From Anaerolineaceae bacterium (lineage in GTDB: Bacteria; Chloroflexota; Anaerolineae; Anaerolineales; Anaerolineaceae), in the NCBI GenBank assembly GCA_016841365.1, contig JAENZI010000011.1:1-64000 (forward strand): a stretch of 64,000 nt of DNA, in the 5' to 3' direction. Below are positions 26,331 through 36,572 of the stretch, one piece after another. Position 1 is the first letter of the stretch, and each line of letters begins with the position of its first letter. The notes beneath the pieces were generated by a model, which ran no database searches, had not been told where the DNA came from, and was given only the letters and a program-made list of their open reading frames with translations. Position numbers and translations under genes: made by a program.

Positions 26331-27119
26331 TTGACTAATAAAAATCAGACAGCATTAATCACTGGGCCGACCAGCGGGATTGGCGAGCAGTTCGCGCTTC
26401 AAATGGCGGAATCGGGGTATCACCTGGTGCTCGTTTCCAGGAGTGAAGCAAAATTAGCGGCGTTGAGCAAAAAACTTTCCCACGCGCATGGGGTTAAAAC
26501 CCATTATATTATCGCGGATCTGTCAGACCCTGAAGCACCAGATCGGATCTTTGAAGAAACTTCACGCCTTGAGATTGCGGTTGACATTTTAGTGAATAAC
26601 GCTGGTTTCGATGTATATGCGCCTTTTGTCGAGTCGGACTGGCAGGACACGCAAAACCTGATCAACGTTAATGTGATGGCAGTTGTTCGGCTGACGCATC
26701 TCTACCTGCCAGGTATGATTGCGCGCAACGCTGGTCATGTGGTCAACGTGGGTTCGATTGGCTCGTTCATCCCGGGGCCGAACAACGCTGTCTATGCTGC
26801 CACAAAAGCCTTCGTACTCAGTTTTTCTGAGACGATCGCCGAGGAATTGCGCGAGACGAAAGTCGGTGTCACATGCCTCTGCCCTGGTGCAGTGGATACT
26901 GCCTTTGCAGATAAGTCGAACCTTCACAGCACACCTTTATTCAAATATACGGCAATGGATCCTCAATCAGTCGCAGAAGCAGGCGTTCGGGCAATGCACC
27001 AAAATAAGCGTGTGGATGTACCCGGATTGGTCAATAAGGTGGCAGTTTATTTATCTCGATTTGCGCCGCGCCGACTGGTTACAAAGCTATCCAAACGAGC
27101 CATGGCGCGAGAAGAATGA
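26331..27119 (+). CDS. Short-chain dehydrogenase/reductase
   Basis: A classical SDR oxidoreductase of 262 aa. The cofactor loop is TGPTSGIGEQFA, followed by NNAG, a catalytic Ser in NVGSIGSF and the YAATK active-site pair. A conserved PG segment follows in CLCPGAVDT. The Ser-Arg after the second strand (VSRSE) suggests NADP(H) preference. The TTG start is supported by AGGAAGGAAA upstream. The substrate is unknown. Confidence 0.9.
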   Translation: MTNKNQTALITGPTSGIGEQFALQMAESGYHLVLVSRSEAKLAALSKKLSHAHGVKTHYIIADLSDPEAPDRIFEETSRLEIAVDILVNNAGFDVYAPFVESDWQDTQNLINVNVMAVVRLTHLYLPGMIARNAGHVVNVGSIGSFIPGPNNAVYAATKAFVLSFSETIAEELRETKVGVTCLCPGAVDTAFADKSNLHSTPLFKYTAMDPQSVAEAGVRAMHQNKRVDVPGLVNKVAVYLSRFAPRRLVTKLSKRAMAREE

Positions 27120-27217
27120 TAAGGGACTGTCCGTAAAATAATTCTTATGTACTTCTTATTTACACTGGCTATATTAACAGCAGTTTTGATCACTTTATTC
27201 TGAGGGAGAAAGTCCAT

Positions 27218-29098
27218 ATGACTGAAGAAAATCCACAGGTTGAAGGGCACAACGTCCCTTTTAAAGCGGAAACCAAGCAATTACTGAACATCCTGATTCA
27301 CTCGCTTTACACAGAGCGGGAAATTTTCTTGCGGGAGTTGATCTCTAATGCATCCGATGCGTTGGCTCGCCTGGATTTTGTAATGTTAACAGAGCGGGAG
27401 GTGCTCGACCCCGAGCAGCCGCCTGAAATCCGCATCCGTACTGATAAGGATCAAAACCTTTTGATCATTGAGGATACGGGCATCGGCATGACCCGCGATG
27501 AACTGGTCGACAACCTGGGCACGATTGCCCATTCCGGCGCAAAGGCATTTGTTGAGGCAGCCGAAGAAACAGATCGCAACCTGGCAGATATCATTGGTCA
27601 ATTTGGCGTCGGGTTTTATTCGGCGTTCATGGTTGCCGAATCGATCCGGGTGACCTCACGCTCCTATCAGCCCGATGCAGAACCGGCAGCCTGGATCGCC
27701 TTTGGCGAGGATACCTATCGCCTTGAATCTGCAGAACGCGAAAAACGCGGTACTGAGGTACGCATCAAGCTCAAAGAGGACGCACTCGAGTTTTTGGAGG
27801 AATCACGTCTGCGCCAGGTGATCAAGCGCCATTCTGATTTTGTCCAATATCCAATTTTTCTTGGCGAATCGGAAGACCCCGTCAACCGGCAGACGGCGCT
27901 CTGGCGGCAGAACCCGCGTGAGGTTGATCAAGATGCCTATCAGGAGTTTTATAAGCAATTCACGTTGGATTTCACCGACCCTATAGCGCATGAGCATATG
28001 GTGGTGGATGCACCTGCGCAGATGTATGCACTCTTATTTCTGCCCAAGAACCCGCAAAATCTGGTGTTTTCGCCGCGCAAGGAACCCGGTCTGAAACTGT
28101 ACGCCCGTAAGGTGCTCATTCAAGAGTTTTGTAACGATTTATTGCCCCAATATCTGAACTTTATTGAGGGAGTCGTCGATTCGGAAGATTTGCCGTTGAA
28201 TGTGTCACGTGAGAGCGTGCAATCTAATAGGGTGATGGCATTGCTCAAACGCCTGGTTACAGGGAAGGCTTTGGATATGCTGGCATCGATTGCACAAGAC
28301 CAGCCGGAAGACTATATTGCCTTTTGGGAGGCGTATGGCATCCGCTTGAAGGAAGGTGTGGCAATTGAGCAGAATGAACCGGAAAAACTATTCCCTCTGT
28401 TGCGCTTCCATACCAGTAAGGATCCGGCGAGATGGTCCTCATTCGCAGATTATCTTGAACGGGCACAGCCCGACCAGAAGGAAATATATTATTTCTTGGG
28501 TGATGACCCCAGCGCCATCCGCTATAGCCCGCATATGGACGCCTTCCGCAAGGCGGATATTGAAGTATTGGTGATGACAGACCCCGTTGATCCCTTTATG
28601 TTATTGCAACTCAAAGCATTTGAAGAACACCCGTTGGTGAATGTGGCGGATGCTGAGCTCCCGGAGGAGGCATTGCAGGAGCCGGATTCTGAAGCAACCG
28701 AGCCTGAAAACCTCGAGATTGAGAAGGACCTGACCGAGCGGATCAAGGCTGTCTTAGAAGAACGGGTGAGTGAAGTGCGCATTACCAGGCGCCTGACGGA
28801 TTCGCCTGCCCGGCTGGTCGACCCTGAGGGTGCACCGGAGCAATCCGTGCAGCGTGTTTACCAGATGATGGATAAGACGTTTGAGCTGCCCAAGAAGGTG
28901 CTTGAGATCAACCCGCGCCATCCGATTATGAAGCGATTGGCGGATTTGCCAGCGGATGATGCAAGATTCGATCTGGTGGTGGAACAAGTTTACGAAAACA
29001 CACTGCTGATCGAGGGTTTGCATCCGGACCCGGTCAGTATGGTTGGTCGCATCCAGGAACTGATCGTCAGCGCGCTGGATAAAGGCGCCGAAAAATAA
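27218..29098 (+). CDS. htpG: Molecular chaperone HtpG (Hsp90)
   Basis: ATP-dependent bacterial Hsp90 homodimer that remodels client proteins with DnaK. The 626-aa protein has an N-terminal GHKL ATPase with the ELISNASDAL, DTGIGM and GQFGVGFYSAFM segments, a middle domain with the catalytic Arg region DLPLNVSRESVQSN, and a C-terminal dimerisation domain. An acidic linker lies near residues 490-510. A GAGGGAGAAAG ribosome-binding site precedes the ATG. I see no CIRCE element upstream, so heat-shock control is not shown. Confidence 0.97.
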   Translation: MTEENPQVEGHNVPFKAETKQLLNILIHSLYTEREIFLRELISNASDALARLDFVMLTEREVLDPEQPPEIRIRTDKDQNLLIIEDTGIGMTRDELVDNLGTIAHSGAKAFVEAAEETDRNLADIIGQFGVGFYSAFMVAESIRVTSRSYQPDAEPAAWIAFGEDTYRLESAEREKRGTEVRIKLKEDALEFLEESRLRQVIKRHSDFVQYPIFLGESEDPVNRQTALWRQNPREVDQDAYQEFYKQFTLDFTDPIAHEHMVVDAPAQMYALLFLPKNPQNLVFSPRKEPGLKLYARKVLIQEFCNDLLPQYLNFIEGVVDSEDLPLNVSRESVQSNRVMALLKRLVTGKALDMLASIAQDQPEDYIAFWEAYGIRLKEGVAIEQNEPEKLFPLLRFHTSKDPARWSSFADYLERAQPDQKEIYYFLGDDPSAIRYSPHMDAFRKADIEVLVMTDPVDPFMLLQLKAFEEHPLVNVADAELPEEALQEPDSEATEPENLEIEKDLTERIKAVLEERVSEVRITRRLTDSPARLVDPEGAPEQSVQRVYQMMDKTFELPKKVLEINPRHPIMKRLADLPADDARFDLVVEQVYENTLLIEGLHPDPVSMVGRIQELIVSALDKGAEK

Positions 29099-29112
29099 AG
29101 GTCGGAGTGGGT

Positions 29113-30324
29113 TCAGCCCTCCCAGGCGATGATGGTGCTTTCTCCCTGGCCCACGCCGACGCACAGGGTGGCTAATCCATAGAACGGCTTTGGTGCAGTT
29201 GCAGCCCTGCGGCGCATTTCATACAGTAATGTGGTCACGATCCTTGCGCCAGAGCATCCCAGGGGGTGGCCAAGGGCTACTGCACCGCCGTTCACATTGG
29301 TGATCTCATGGTTTAAACCCAGTTCTTTCATCACCGCCAGCGCCTGAACTGCAAAGGCTTCATTAAGTTCAGCCAGTTTAATATCGTTAATCGTCAGCCC
29401 TGCCCGTTGCAGGGCTTTTTTCGTCGCAGGTATGGGGCCAAGCCCCATTACACCGGGTTGAACACCTGCAGACGCCATGCTTACAATACGTGCCATTGGT
29501 TTTAGTCTCAGTTCACGAGCTTTTGATTCACTCATTACCAGCAAAGCTGCCGCGCCATCATTCAAACCTGAGCTGTTACCGGCTGTGACGGTGCCGTTCT
29601 TTTTGAAAGCAGGCCGCAGCCGGCTGAGCGCTTCCATTGTTGTGTCGTATCGCGGTCGTTCATCGGTATCAAAGATCACCGGGTCGCCTTTACGCTGTGG
29701 GATTGGCACAGGCAGGATTTCCTCGCTGAATTTACCGGAATCAATAGCAGCAACTGCTCGCTGGTGGCTTTTAAGTGCAAAGTGGTCCTGTTCCTCGCGC
29801 GAGATACCGGTCATTTCGGCAATATTCTCTGCTGTGATTCCCAGGGGTTCCGTACTGTAACGTTCTGCCATACGCGGGTTGATAAACCGCCATCCGAGGG
29901 TGGTGTCATGTGCGGTCAGATCGCCAACCAAACTTGTGGCTTTGGGGAGGGCATAAGGTGCCCGGCTCATACTTTCCACTCCGCCTGCAATAAACACCTC
30001 GCCATCGCCCGCGCGGATCGAACGTGCAGCAAAGTTGATCGCCGCTAGTCCAGATGCACACAGGCGGTTGATCGTCACTCCGGGCACAGTCACTGGCAGA
30101 TCGGCTAACAGGGCAGCCATCCGGGCAATATCCCGGTTGTCTTCCCCTGCCTGGTTAGCGCATCCCAGGTAAACTTCCTCAATCAAATTGGGGTCAAGGG
30201 CATTCCTTTCGACGATGGCTTTGATGACCATTGCTGCCAAATCGTCAGGCCTTGTGGTGGCAAGCGCACCGCCTAAATTACCGATGGGTGTTCGGATAGC
30301 GTCAACAATCACAGCTTCGGGCAT
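29113..30324 (-). CDS. Acetyl-CoA acyltransferase (thiolase)
   Basis: A biosynthetic/degradative thiolase of 403 aa that cleaves or forms 3-ketoacyl-CoA. The nucleophilic Cys lies in [12 protein letters not shown], and the His and second Cys in [17 protein letters not shown]. The C-terminal [13 protein letters not shown] matches the GxG motif. Unlike the thiolase-like protein at 44.6 kb, all catalytic residues are present. It converges with htpG. An AGGAGAG site precedes the start. Other fatty-acid oxidation genes are not adjacent. Confidence 0.93.
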   Translation of the reverse strand: MPEAVIVDAIRTPIGNLGGALATTRPDDLAAMVIKAIVERNALDPNLIEEVYLGCANQAGEDNRDIARMAALLADLPVTVPGVTINRLCASGLAAINFAARSIRAGDGEVFIAGGVESMSRAPYALPKATSLVGDLTAHDTTLGWRFINPRMAERYSTEPLGITAENIAEMTGISREEQDHFALKSHQRAVAAIDSGKFSEEILPVPIPQRKGDPVIFDTDERPRYDTTMEALSRLRPAFKKNGTVTAGNSSGLNDGAAALLVMSESKARELRLKPMARIVSMASAGVQPGVMGLGPIPATKKALQRAGLTINDIKLAELNEAFAVQALAVMKELGLNHEITNVNGGAVALGHPLGCSGARIVTTLLYEMRRRAATAPKPFYGLATLCVGVGQGESTIIAWEG

Positions 30325-30461
30325 TGGTTCTCTCCTGAACTTGTTAGATGTGTAGATTTTACCACTGGGCGAGGGTCCGTTGGGTTTGTCATTTCCTTAT
30401 TCAATTGGCATTACAATTAATTCAGTCAGGCTCCCAAGAGGAAGCTCAGATTGGTATTAGT

Positions 30462-31244
30462 ATGGTTGATGAATTTGTTGAATTGAATATTGAAAAATTT
30501 GGAGCATTAATCGTCCTGCATGAGCGCTTTAAAGCGCTGAATCCGGCACTTGAAAAATGCTATCCGGTGGCGGTTGTGGAGGATGACCAGTTCTTGATCT
30601 TCGACCTTGACCCGGATGGCGAAGATTATCAATTCATCAAACGCACGCCAACCCCCATGCCAGTGCCCACTGGTGTTCGGGCGGCTTTTCAGCTTGAGGA
30701 TTATGGCGGGCGAATCGTGAGTGTGGTCACCCCTGAGGTATTTGATTCGCTGGGTGGATATGTGACGCTGCTGCATGAGTTTGTCCATTGCTTTCAGTAT
30801 GAGACCTGTGAGCAGTCGATCAAAATGGGGTTGGATATTGCCCGGCAGGCGCAAGAAAGTGGGGATTTTATGTGGGAGATTGAACACCCCTTCCCTTACA
30901 CTGCCCACGCCTTTAACATCCCCTATGCCGATTACCTTGCAGGGTTAGAGAATGAGGATGAAGAGCAAGTGAGTAAAGCTCGCAAGGCGCTTCAAACTTA
31001 CCTGGGTGTGCATGATTATGAGTATATGGTCTGGCAAGAATGGAAGGAAGGATTTGCCCGTTGGGTTGAAAACACAGTCAGGCTGGCATTGGCGTTGCCC
31101 GAAAACAAAGGGGGCATGGAACCGACTTTCAGCAGGGTGACATTTTATGCCGGCGGGGAAGCCCGCATCAAATCATTAAGTAAGACAGAGCCTGAATTGC
31201 TCAGCGACCTGCCCAAATTATTCAAACGGATGTATGCAATCTGA
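30462..31244 (+). CDS. Putative HExxH zinc metalloprotease-like protein
   Basis: A 260-aa protein without signal peptide or transmembrane helix. The motif LLHEFVHCFQYE contains HExxH, and about 100 residues later WQEWKEGFARWVEN offers a Glu that could be the third zinc ligand. This arrangement fits zincin-type proteins, but no named peptidase family is recognisable. I choose ATG 30462 (MVDEFVELN), with AGAGGAAG about 25 bp upstream; the open frame further upstream has hydrophobic but unlikely coding content. Function inferred only. Confidence 0.6.
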   Translation: MVDEFVELNIEKFGALIVLHERFKALNPALEKCYPVAVVEDDQFLIFDLDPDGEDYQFIKRTPTPMPVPTGVRAAFQLEDYGGRIVSVVTPEVFDSLGGYVTLLHEFVHCFQYETCEQSIKMGLDIARQAQESGDFMWEIEHPFPYTAHAFNIPYADYLAGLENEDEEQVSKARKALQTYLGVHDYEYMVWQEWKEGFARWVENTVRLALALPENKGGMEPTFSRVTFYAGGEARIKSLSKTEPELLSDLPKLFKRMYAI

Positions 31245-31362
31245 TCCCGACTGATATTGTGGGTGACTGTTTTAGGCATTTTTTATGAGGATGAATATCA
31301 CTATCAAAATTGTGACCCCATAGAGCTTGGGGAACAGAGCTAGGGTGAATTTTGGAGTATAC

Positions 31363-31406
31363 TATAATCGCATGTCCTGAGATCCTCACCAAATCAATGA
31401 CAGGAC
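31363..31406 (+). promoter_or_regulatory. -10 box and leader hairpin of the 2-oxoacid oxidoreductase operon
   Basis: TATAAT at 31363-31368 is followed by a possible leader stem pairing GTCCTG (31374-31379) with CAGGAC (31401-31406). The -35 box is not clear. The first gene starts at 31442 after an AAGGAGG ribosome-binding site. Confidence 0.4.
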
Positions 31407-31441
31407 GTTCCAATTTATCAACTTAATAAGGAGGTTCGTTA

Positions 31442-31681
31442 ATGCCCGCGAAGGGATATATTGAAGTCAACGAGTTATACTGCAAGGCTTGTGAGCTATG
31501 TGTAACGGATTGCCCGTTTGATGTTTTAGCCCTGGATATGGATCGGTTAACGCCTAAGGGATATCATCCTGCTCACATGGTCAACCCCGAAGCCTGCACA
31601 GGATGTGGTATTTGTGCGACGGTTTGCCCGGATGCTGCCATAACAGTTTATCGATACGAGAGACAGAAGACGGAGGCTTAG
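31442..31681 (+). CDS. 2-Oxoacid:ferredoxin oxidoreductase, ferredoxin (delta) subunit
   Basis: A 79-aa 2[4Fe-4S] ferredoxin-like subunit. Two CxxCxxCxxxC clusters are intact: CKACELCVTDCP and CTGCGICATVCP. It passes electrons from the thiamine-bound intermediate to external ferredoxin. It is the first gene of the four-gene operon and ends one base before the alpha-subunit ATG. Confidence 0.93.
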   Translation: MPAKGYIEVNELYCKACELCVTDCPFDVLALDMDRLTPKGYHPAHMVNPEACTGCGICATVCPDAAITVYRYERQKTEA

Positions 31682-31682
31682 G

Positions 31683-32798
31683 ATGGCAAAGGAACTGATC
31701 AAGGGTAATACCGCTGTTGCCGAGGCTGCCCTACGCGCTGGCCTACAGGCATATTTTGGATATCCCATTACACCCCAAACAGAGCTGCTTGAGCATCTTT
31801 CGGCCCGCATGCCGGAGTTAGGGCGTCCCTTTGTCCAGGCTGAATCTGAACTGGGTGCGATCAATATGGTCTACGGCGCAGCCTGCACGGGCAAACGTGT
31901 GATGACCTCATCTTCCAGCCCGGGCGTCAGCCTGATGATGGAAGGCCTTTCATATATCGCTGGCACGGAAGTGCCGGCTGTGCTGGTTGATGTGGTGCGC
32001 GGCGGCCCGGGTTTGGGGAATATTGCTCCCGCTCAGGGCGATTATAACCAAATCGTTCACGGCGGCGGTCATGGTGATTATCACATGCTTGTTCTCGCCC
32101 CTGCTAGCGTGCAGGAGGCGGTCGACCTGACTGTTTTGGCATTTGATCTGGCAGAGAAATACCGCAATTTGGTCGCTGTTCTGCTGGATGGCAGCATTGG
32201 TCAGATGATGGAACCGGCCGAATTACCCCCCATGCAGCCGCTGAAAGACGACGTTCCAGATTGGGCGGTACGCGGCACACAGGGCGGTGAGAAACGCATC
32301 TTAACTTCAATCAACCTGGATCCGCCAGCGCAGGAGGTGATGAACTTGCGTTTGATGACCCGCTGGCAGGAAATCGAGAAGAACGAAGTTCGTTATAAGG
32401 GTTATTTCCTGGATGATGCTGAGTATATCGTGGTTGGTTTTGGCACTGCGGGACGGGTTTCACTTTCAGCAGTACGGGCGGCACGCGAAAAAGGTATCAA
32501 AGTTGGGCTGCTGCGTCCGATTACGGTGGCACCCTTCCCCAATGATGTTTTAGATGAATTGACCGAACAGGCTAAGGCCTTTTTAGTGGTTGAAATGAAT
32601 GCCGGGCAAATGCTGGAAGACGTACGCCTTGTGGTGCGCGGCCGGAAACCCGTTGAATTCTTCGGACGAATGGGCGGTGTTGTGCCCTTCCCGGATGAAG
32701 TGCTAACAGAAATTGAACGTCTGGTCAAAGAACCGCTAACCACAGAAGGGCACCCGCGGGATCGTTGGCTTGCTCGACTTCGTGAGACGATAGGATAA
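31683..32798 (+). CDS. 2-Oxoacid:ferredoxin oxidoreductase alpha subunit (VorB/KorA type)
   Basis: The pyruvate/2-oxoacid:ferredoxin oxidoreductase domain I plus II subunit, 371 aa. Typical segments are [48 protein letters not shown] and [17 protein letters not shown]. The sequence is closest in pattern to subunits annotated as 3-methyl-2-oxobutanoate or 2-oxoglutarate oxidoreductases; the substrate cannot be fixed by eye. The complex decarboxylates a 2-oxoacid to the acyl-CoA and reduces ferredoxin, consistent with an anaerobe. Confidence 0.92.
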   Translation: MAKELIKGNTAVAEAALRAGLQAYFGYPITPQTELLEHLSARMPELGRPFVQAESELGAINMVYGAACTGKRVMTSSSSPGVSLMMEGLSYIAGTEVPAVLVDVVRGGPGLGNIAPAQGDYNQIVHGGGHGDYHMLVLAPASVQEAVDLTVLAFDLAEKYRNLVAVLLDGSIGQMMEPAELPPMQPLKDDVPDWAVRGTQGGEKRILTSINLDPPAQEVMNLRLMTRWQEIEKNEVRYKGYFLDDAEYIVVGFGTAGRVSLSAVRAAREKGIKVGLLRPITVAPFPNDVLDELTEQAKAFLVVEMNAGQMLEDVRLVVRGRKPVEFFGRMGGVVPFPDEVLTEIERLVKEPLTTEGHPRDRWLARLRETIG

Positions 32799-32808
32799 GG
32801 AGATAAAA

Positions 32809-33588
32809 ATGGTCGTTACAGATAAACCAACAAAAATCGTTTACCATCGCCCACAAGCGCTTGAAAACGTTGTCACCCACTACTGCCCGGGATGTACCCA
32901 TGGCGTTGCCCATCGCCTGGTGGCAGAAGTATTAGATGAAATGGGTGAAACCGAAAACACGATTGGCGTGGCTTCGGTTGGCTGTTCGGTTTTTGCTTAC
33001 AATTATTTTGATATTGACTTTGTCGAGGCTGCTCACGGGCGGGCGCCCGCGATGGCTACTGGCATCAAACGGGTGTATCCAGACCGGACCGTCTTCACCT
33101 ACCAGGGTGATGGTGATCTGGCTTCGATTGGCACAGCGGAGATCGTACATGCCGCCGGCAGGGGTGAACGCTTAACAGTGATTTTCATCAATAATGCCAA
33201 CTATGGCATGACAGGCGGTCAGATGGCACCTACCACACTCCCCGGTCAGAAGACCTCTTCTTCACCGACAGGGCGCGATGTCAAACGGCAGGGTTTCCCC
33301 ATTCAGATGGCGGAAATGCTTTCCACACTGGAAGGCGCATCATATGTGGTCCGCCGCAGTTTGCATAACTCCCGTGAGGTCCGCCGTGCGAAGAAAGCCA
33401 TCCGAACCGCTTTTGAGGTTCAGAAGCACGACCTGGGCTTCTCACTGGTGGAATTGCTTTCAACCTGCCCGACCAACTGGGGTATGACCCCGCCGCAAGC
33501 GCGTGAATGGATTGATTCAACGATGATCAATGCATTTCCGTTAGGTGATTATAAAATTTCATCTGCTGTCGCGGATCTTGAGATTTAG
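32809..33588 (+). CDS. 2-Oxoacid:ferredoxin oxidoreductase beta subunit (TPP-binding)
   Basis: The 259-aa thiamine pyrophosphate-binding subunit. CPGCTHG at the N-terminus and the TPP/Mg motif [14 protein letters not shown], followed by [14 protein letters not shown], are diagnostic. It forms the active site with the alpha subunit. It lies 10 bp after the alpha gene with an AAGGAGA ribosome-binding site. Confidence 0.94.
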   Translation: MVVTDKPTKIVYHRPQALENVVTHYCPGCTHGVAHRLVAEVLDEMGETENTIGVASVGCSVFAYNYFDIDFVEAAHGRAPAMATGIKRVYPDRTVFTYQGDGDLASIGTAEIVHAAGRGERLTVIFINNANYGMTGGQMAPTTLPGQKTSSSPTGRDVKRQGFPIQMAEMLSTLEGASYVVRRSLHNSREVRRAKKAIRTAFEVQKHDLGFSLVELLSTCPTNWGMTPPQAREWIDSTMINAFPLGDYKISSAVADLEI

Positions 33589-33599
33589 GAGAGAAAAAC

Positions 33600-34154
33600 A
33601 TGCAACAAGAAGTAATTATTGCTGGGTTTGGTGGTCAGGGCGTTCTTTTTGCTGGGCAACTGCTCTCATATTGCGCAATGGATGAAGGTAAAGAGGTGAC
33701 CTGGATACCTTCTTATGGCCCCGAAATGCGCGGTGGGACAGCGAACTGCACTGTGGTGATTTCTGATGATGAAATTGGTTCACCATTGGTCAAGAATCCC
33801 ACCGCAGTGATTGCGATGAACCTGCCTTCACTGGAAAAATTTGAGCCGTTGGTTAAAAAGGGCGGTGTCTTGGTGGTGAATGCTTCTATGGTCAACCGGG
33901 AAGTGACACGTCAGGATATCAAAGTCGTCAGCCTCCCCGCCAATGATATTGCTGAAGAGATCGGTTCTCCCCGCTCCGTGAACATGATCATGCTGGGTGC
34001 CATGCTGGCAAATATGGATTTGCTTTCATTGGACGCGATGGATCGGGCATTGGACGCACATTTACCTGAACGGCATAAGAAGTTTTTGGCTGGCAACAAA
34101 GCCGCATTGCGCAAAGGCGCAGAGTATCTCGCCAGTGAACCCGTTGAAGCCTGA
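33600..34154 (+). CDS. 2-Oxoacid:ferredoxin oxidoreductase gamma subunit
   Basis: The 184-aa gamma subunit with [14 protein letters not shown] and the segment [19 protein letters not shown], both conserved in this subunit. It helps bind CoA. It is the last gene of the operon, 11 bp after the beta gene, and is followed by a strong terminator. Confidence 0.94.
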   Translation: MQQEVIIAGFGGQGVLFAGQLLSYCAMDEGKEVTWIPSYGPEMRGGTANCTVVISDDEIGSPLVKNPTAVIAMNLPSLEKFEPLVKKGGVLVVNASMVNREVTRQDIKVVSLPANDIAEEIGSPRSVNMIMLGAMLANMDLLSLDAMDRALDAHLPERHKKFLAGNKAALRKGAEYLASEPVEA

Positions 34155-34177
34155 GTAAGGCTGTTTATTACTTACAT

Positions 34178-34213
34178 ACCCCGGGGAGGACCTGCCCCGG
34201 GGTTTTTGTTTTT
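34178..34213 (+). terminator. Rho-independent terminator of the oxidoreductase operon
   Basis: A 9-bp perfect GC-rich stem (34178-34186 with 34195-34203) with an 8-nt loop is followed by a run of T. It lies 24 bp after the gamma-subunit stop codon. Confidence 0.9.
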
Positions 34214-34311
34214 CACTGTGGATTAGCCGTTATAATTAGGTGTACTTTTTTCAACCATATGTCATAAAATAATGGTTGCCCGATCTCATTCTCGAGTCAA
34301 TGGAAAATCTT

Positions 34312-35511
34312 ATGAAAATTCGCATGTCTTCCCCAGACCTTACTGATGCAGACCGCCAGGCGGTGATGGACGTTGTTAATACACCAAACCTTTCGATGGG
34401 ACCAAAAATTGACGCTTTTGAAAAAGCGTTTTGTGATTTAACGGGTGCCAAACACGCCATCGGCGTTAATTCAGGCACGGCTGGTTTGCACTTATGTGTG
34501 CGTGCTGCCGACATAGGCGTGGGTGATATTGTGATCACAACCCCCTTTTCATTTGTTGCCTCTACCAATGTGATCCTGTTTGAAAAGGCTGTGCCAGTCT
34601 TTGTGGATGTGGACCCATTGACGGGGAATATTGACACGAAGCGATTGGAGCAGGCTGTGGATGATTTATTCCTGGGTGGGGATGCAGCTCTCAAATGGCT
34701 GCCGCGCCAGTTGCCGTTGGTAAATCGCGGTGCGCTCAAATCCGTCAAAGCCGTCTTGCCTGTGGATGTATTTGGACAGCCAGCTGATTACGACCCGATC
34801 AACGCAATCGCCAGCCGTTATAACCTGACCGTTATTGAGGACTCTTGCGAAGCATTGGGAGGTGAATACAAGGGTAAGCCTGCCGGTATGTTAGGGGATT
34901 ATGGTGTTTTTGCGTTTTATCCAAACAAGCAGATCACCACCGGCGAGGGCGGGATGATCATCACGGACGATGACCGGGCAGCAGAATTTATGCGGGCGCT
35001 GCGCAACCAGGGGCGTGCCCCGGGGGATACCTGGTTGCAGCATACCCACCTCGGTTACAACTATCGTTTGGATGAGATGAGCGCAGCGTTAGGCCTCTCA
35101 CAGATGGAGCGGCTGGAGGCGTTACTAAAAAGCCGTGCACAAGTGGCAGAGTGGTATGCCCATCATCTGGCACAGATCGAAGAAGTGACCCCGCCGCAGT
35201 TGGTGGAAAACACCACGCAGGTCAGCTGGTTTGTGTATGTGATCCGGGTGGATAAGTCAATCAACCGCGACCGGCTGGCGCAGATGCTTGAAAATGACGG
35301 CGTGCCTGTTCGCCCATATTTTGCGCCCATTCATTTACAGCCATATATGGTCAATATGTTCGGTTACCAACACGGTGATTACCCGGTGACCGAAGACCTT
35401 GGCGAGCGCAGCCTGGCACTACCCTTCTCGGGAAGGATGACGGAAGAAGAAGTGGTTACCGTCTGCCAGCGGATTGCAGATGCCCTGGTGGCTGCACAAA
35501 AACTGGACTGA
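34312..35511 (+). CDS. DegT/DnrJ/EryC1/StrS-family PLP aminotransferase
   Basis: A pyridoxal-phosphate enzyme of about 400 aa that usually transaminates a keto-sugar nucleotide. Visible features are GVNSGTAGLHL (PLP phosphate region), DSCEALGGEYKG, and the Schiff-base Lys in FYPNKQITTGEGGM. The start is ambiguous: TTG 34276, ATG 34300 and ATG 34312 are in frame. I prefer 34312 (MKIRMSSPDL), which matches the usual family N-terminus and has GGAAAA upstream. Sugar-nucleotide genes lie elsewhere (20-23 kb), so the pathway is not defined here. Confidence 0.88.
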   Translation: MKIRMSSPDLTDADRQAVMDVVNTPNLSMGPKIDAFEKAFCDLTGAKHAIGVNSGTAGLHLCVRAADIGVGDIVITTPFSFVASTNVILFEKAVPVFVDVDPLTGNIDTKRLEQAVDDLFLGGDAALKWLPRQLPLVNRGALKSVKAVLPVDVFGQPADYDPINAIASRYNLTVIEDSCEALGGEYKGKPAGMLGDYGVFAFYPNKQITTGEGGMIITDDDRAAEFMRALRNQGRAPGDTWLQHTHLGYNYRLDEMSAALGLSQMERLEALLKSRAQVAEWYAHHLAQIEEVTPPQLVENTTQVSWFVYVIRVDKSINRDRLAQMLENDGVPVRPYFAPIHLQPYMVNMFGYQHGDYPVTEDLGERSLALPFSGRMTEEEVVTVCQRIADALVAAQKLD

Positions 35512-35526
35512 TCCCTTTGGATTGTG

Positions 35527-36411
35527 ATGGAAAAAGAATTTAATCCCCCCCTGCGATTTGGAACAATTTTCCATATGGGTATGATCCTAATCTCAGGCGG
35601 TGTCGGTGCGTATTTTTTCTACATTGCCACACAGGATCTCTCAGGTGTGGATTTTTTGCTGCACATGGTGATTGCACTGGTGGCGCTGGCGCCTTTGCCC
35701 CTGCTGGTCTACCGTTTATATGCCCTGGTCAATGCGGTGTATATGCTGCGGCGTGAGGGCTTGCAAATTCGCTGGGGACTGCGGCGCGAGGACATCCCTT
35801 TGGGCAAGATTGAGTGGATGCGCCCCGCGACGGAGCTGGGCTTTAGATTACCCTTGCCCTGGCTGAGGTGGCCGGGTGCGATCATCGGCAGCAGGCGTGT
35901 GCCAGAGTTGGGTATCGTCGAATTTATCGCGTCGGATCTCGCCCACATGATCCTCGTGGCAACGCCTGAAAAAATCTATGCCGTTTCACCCTCCGAAGAT
36001 CACCAATTTATGTCTCATTTCCAGCAGATCAATGAGCTGGGCAGCCTGACGCTGCTTGAACCCCAATCGGTTTACCCGGCTATTTTGCTGGGGCGCGTGT
36101 GGGAGGATAAACTTTCCCGGATCCTGATATTTTCTGGTTTCGGAGCAGGGTTGATCCTGCTGCTGGTGACCGCTATAGCCGTGCCAGGGTTGGAAACCAT
36201 CGCCTGGACGGGCAGCGGTGAACCCGCGCCGGCAGAGCGTTTGCTGCTGCTGCCGGTCTTGGATGGCATCATCTGGTTGTTCAACCTGCTTTTAGGGATA
36301 TTTTTATTCCGGCGCGGCGGCAATCTGCGTTTGGGGGCTTATATGCTGTGGGGGAGCGCAGCACTGACCGGCGCCTTGCTCTTGATCGGGACCCTGGTGT
36401 TGATTCTTTGA
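35527..36411 (+). CDS. PH-domain-like membrane protein
   Basis: A 294-aa protein with two N-terminal transmembrane helices (about 18-35 and 45-67), a soluble beta-rich region (about 75-165) resembling the bacterial PH (bPH) domain, and two or three C-terminal helices. The bPH-like strands include LRREGLQIRWGLRREDIPLG and the region ending EKIYAVSPSE. Function is unknown in this family. It starts 15 bp after the aminotransferase. I use the ATG at 35527, not the GTG one codon earlier. Confidence 0.65.
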   Translation: MEKEFNPPLRFGTIFHMGMILISGGVGAYFFYIATQDLSGVDFLLHMVIALVALAPLPLLVYRLYALVNAVYMLRREGLQIRWGLRREDIPLGKIEWMRPATELGFRLPLPWLRWPGAIIGSRRVPELGIVEFIASDLAHMILVATPEKIYAVSPSEDHQFMSHFQQINELGSLTLLEPQSVYPAILLGRVWEDKLSRILIFSGFGAGLILLLVTAIAVPGLETIAWTGSGEPAPAERLLLLPVLDGIIWLFNLLLGIFLFRRGGNLRLGAYMLWGSAALTGALLLIGTLVLIL

Positions 36412-36475
36412 TTGTCCCTTTCTTATAAGGGGATATTGTCTGCGTTTTTTGTCATCTTTCCAATAACCAGTAAAA

Positions 36476-36533
36476 ACTGCTCATCCTTGCTATAGCTGCG
36501 GTGTTAAACCGGTAGTGCATCCAGATGAGCAGT
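36476..36533 (-). terminator. Large structured element downstream of pepT
   Basis: Perfect 10-bp inverted repeats (36476-36485 and 36524-36533) enclose 38 nt that can form an inner stem around CGGT/ACCG. On the minus strand the outer stem is followed by TTTT, so it can terminate pepT transcription. It is unusually elaborate for a plain terminator and may be a structured RNA. Confidence 0.5.
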
Positions 36534-36572
36534 CTTGCTGTTTGACCTTTTGTTGTGCGATTTGCTTAAATT

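Noticed and set aside
27120-27217. CIRCE heat-shock operator upstream of htpG
   Set aside because: No inverted repeat of the TTAGCACTC type is present.
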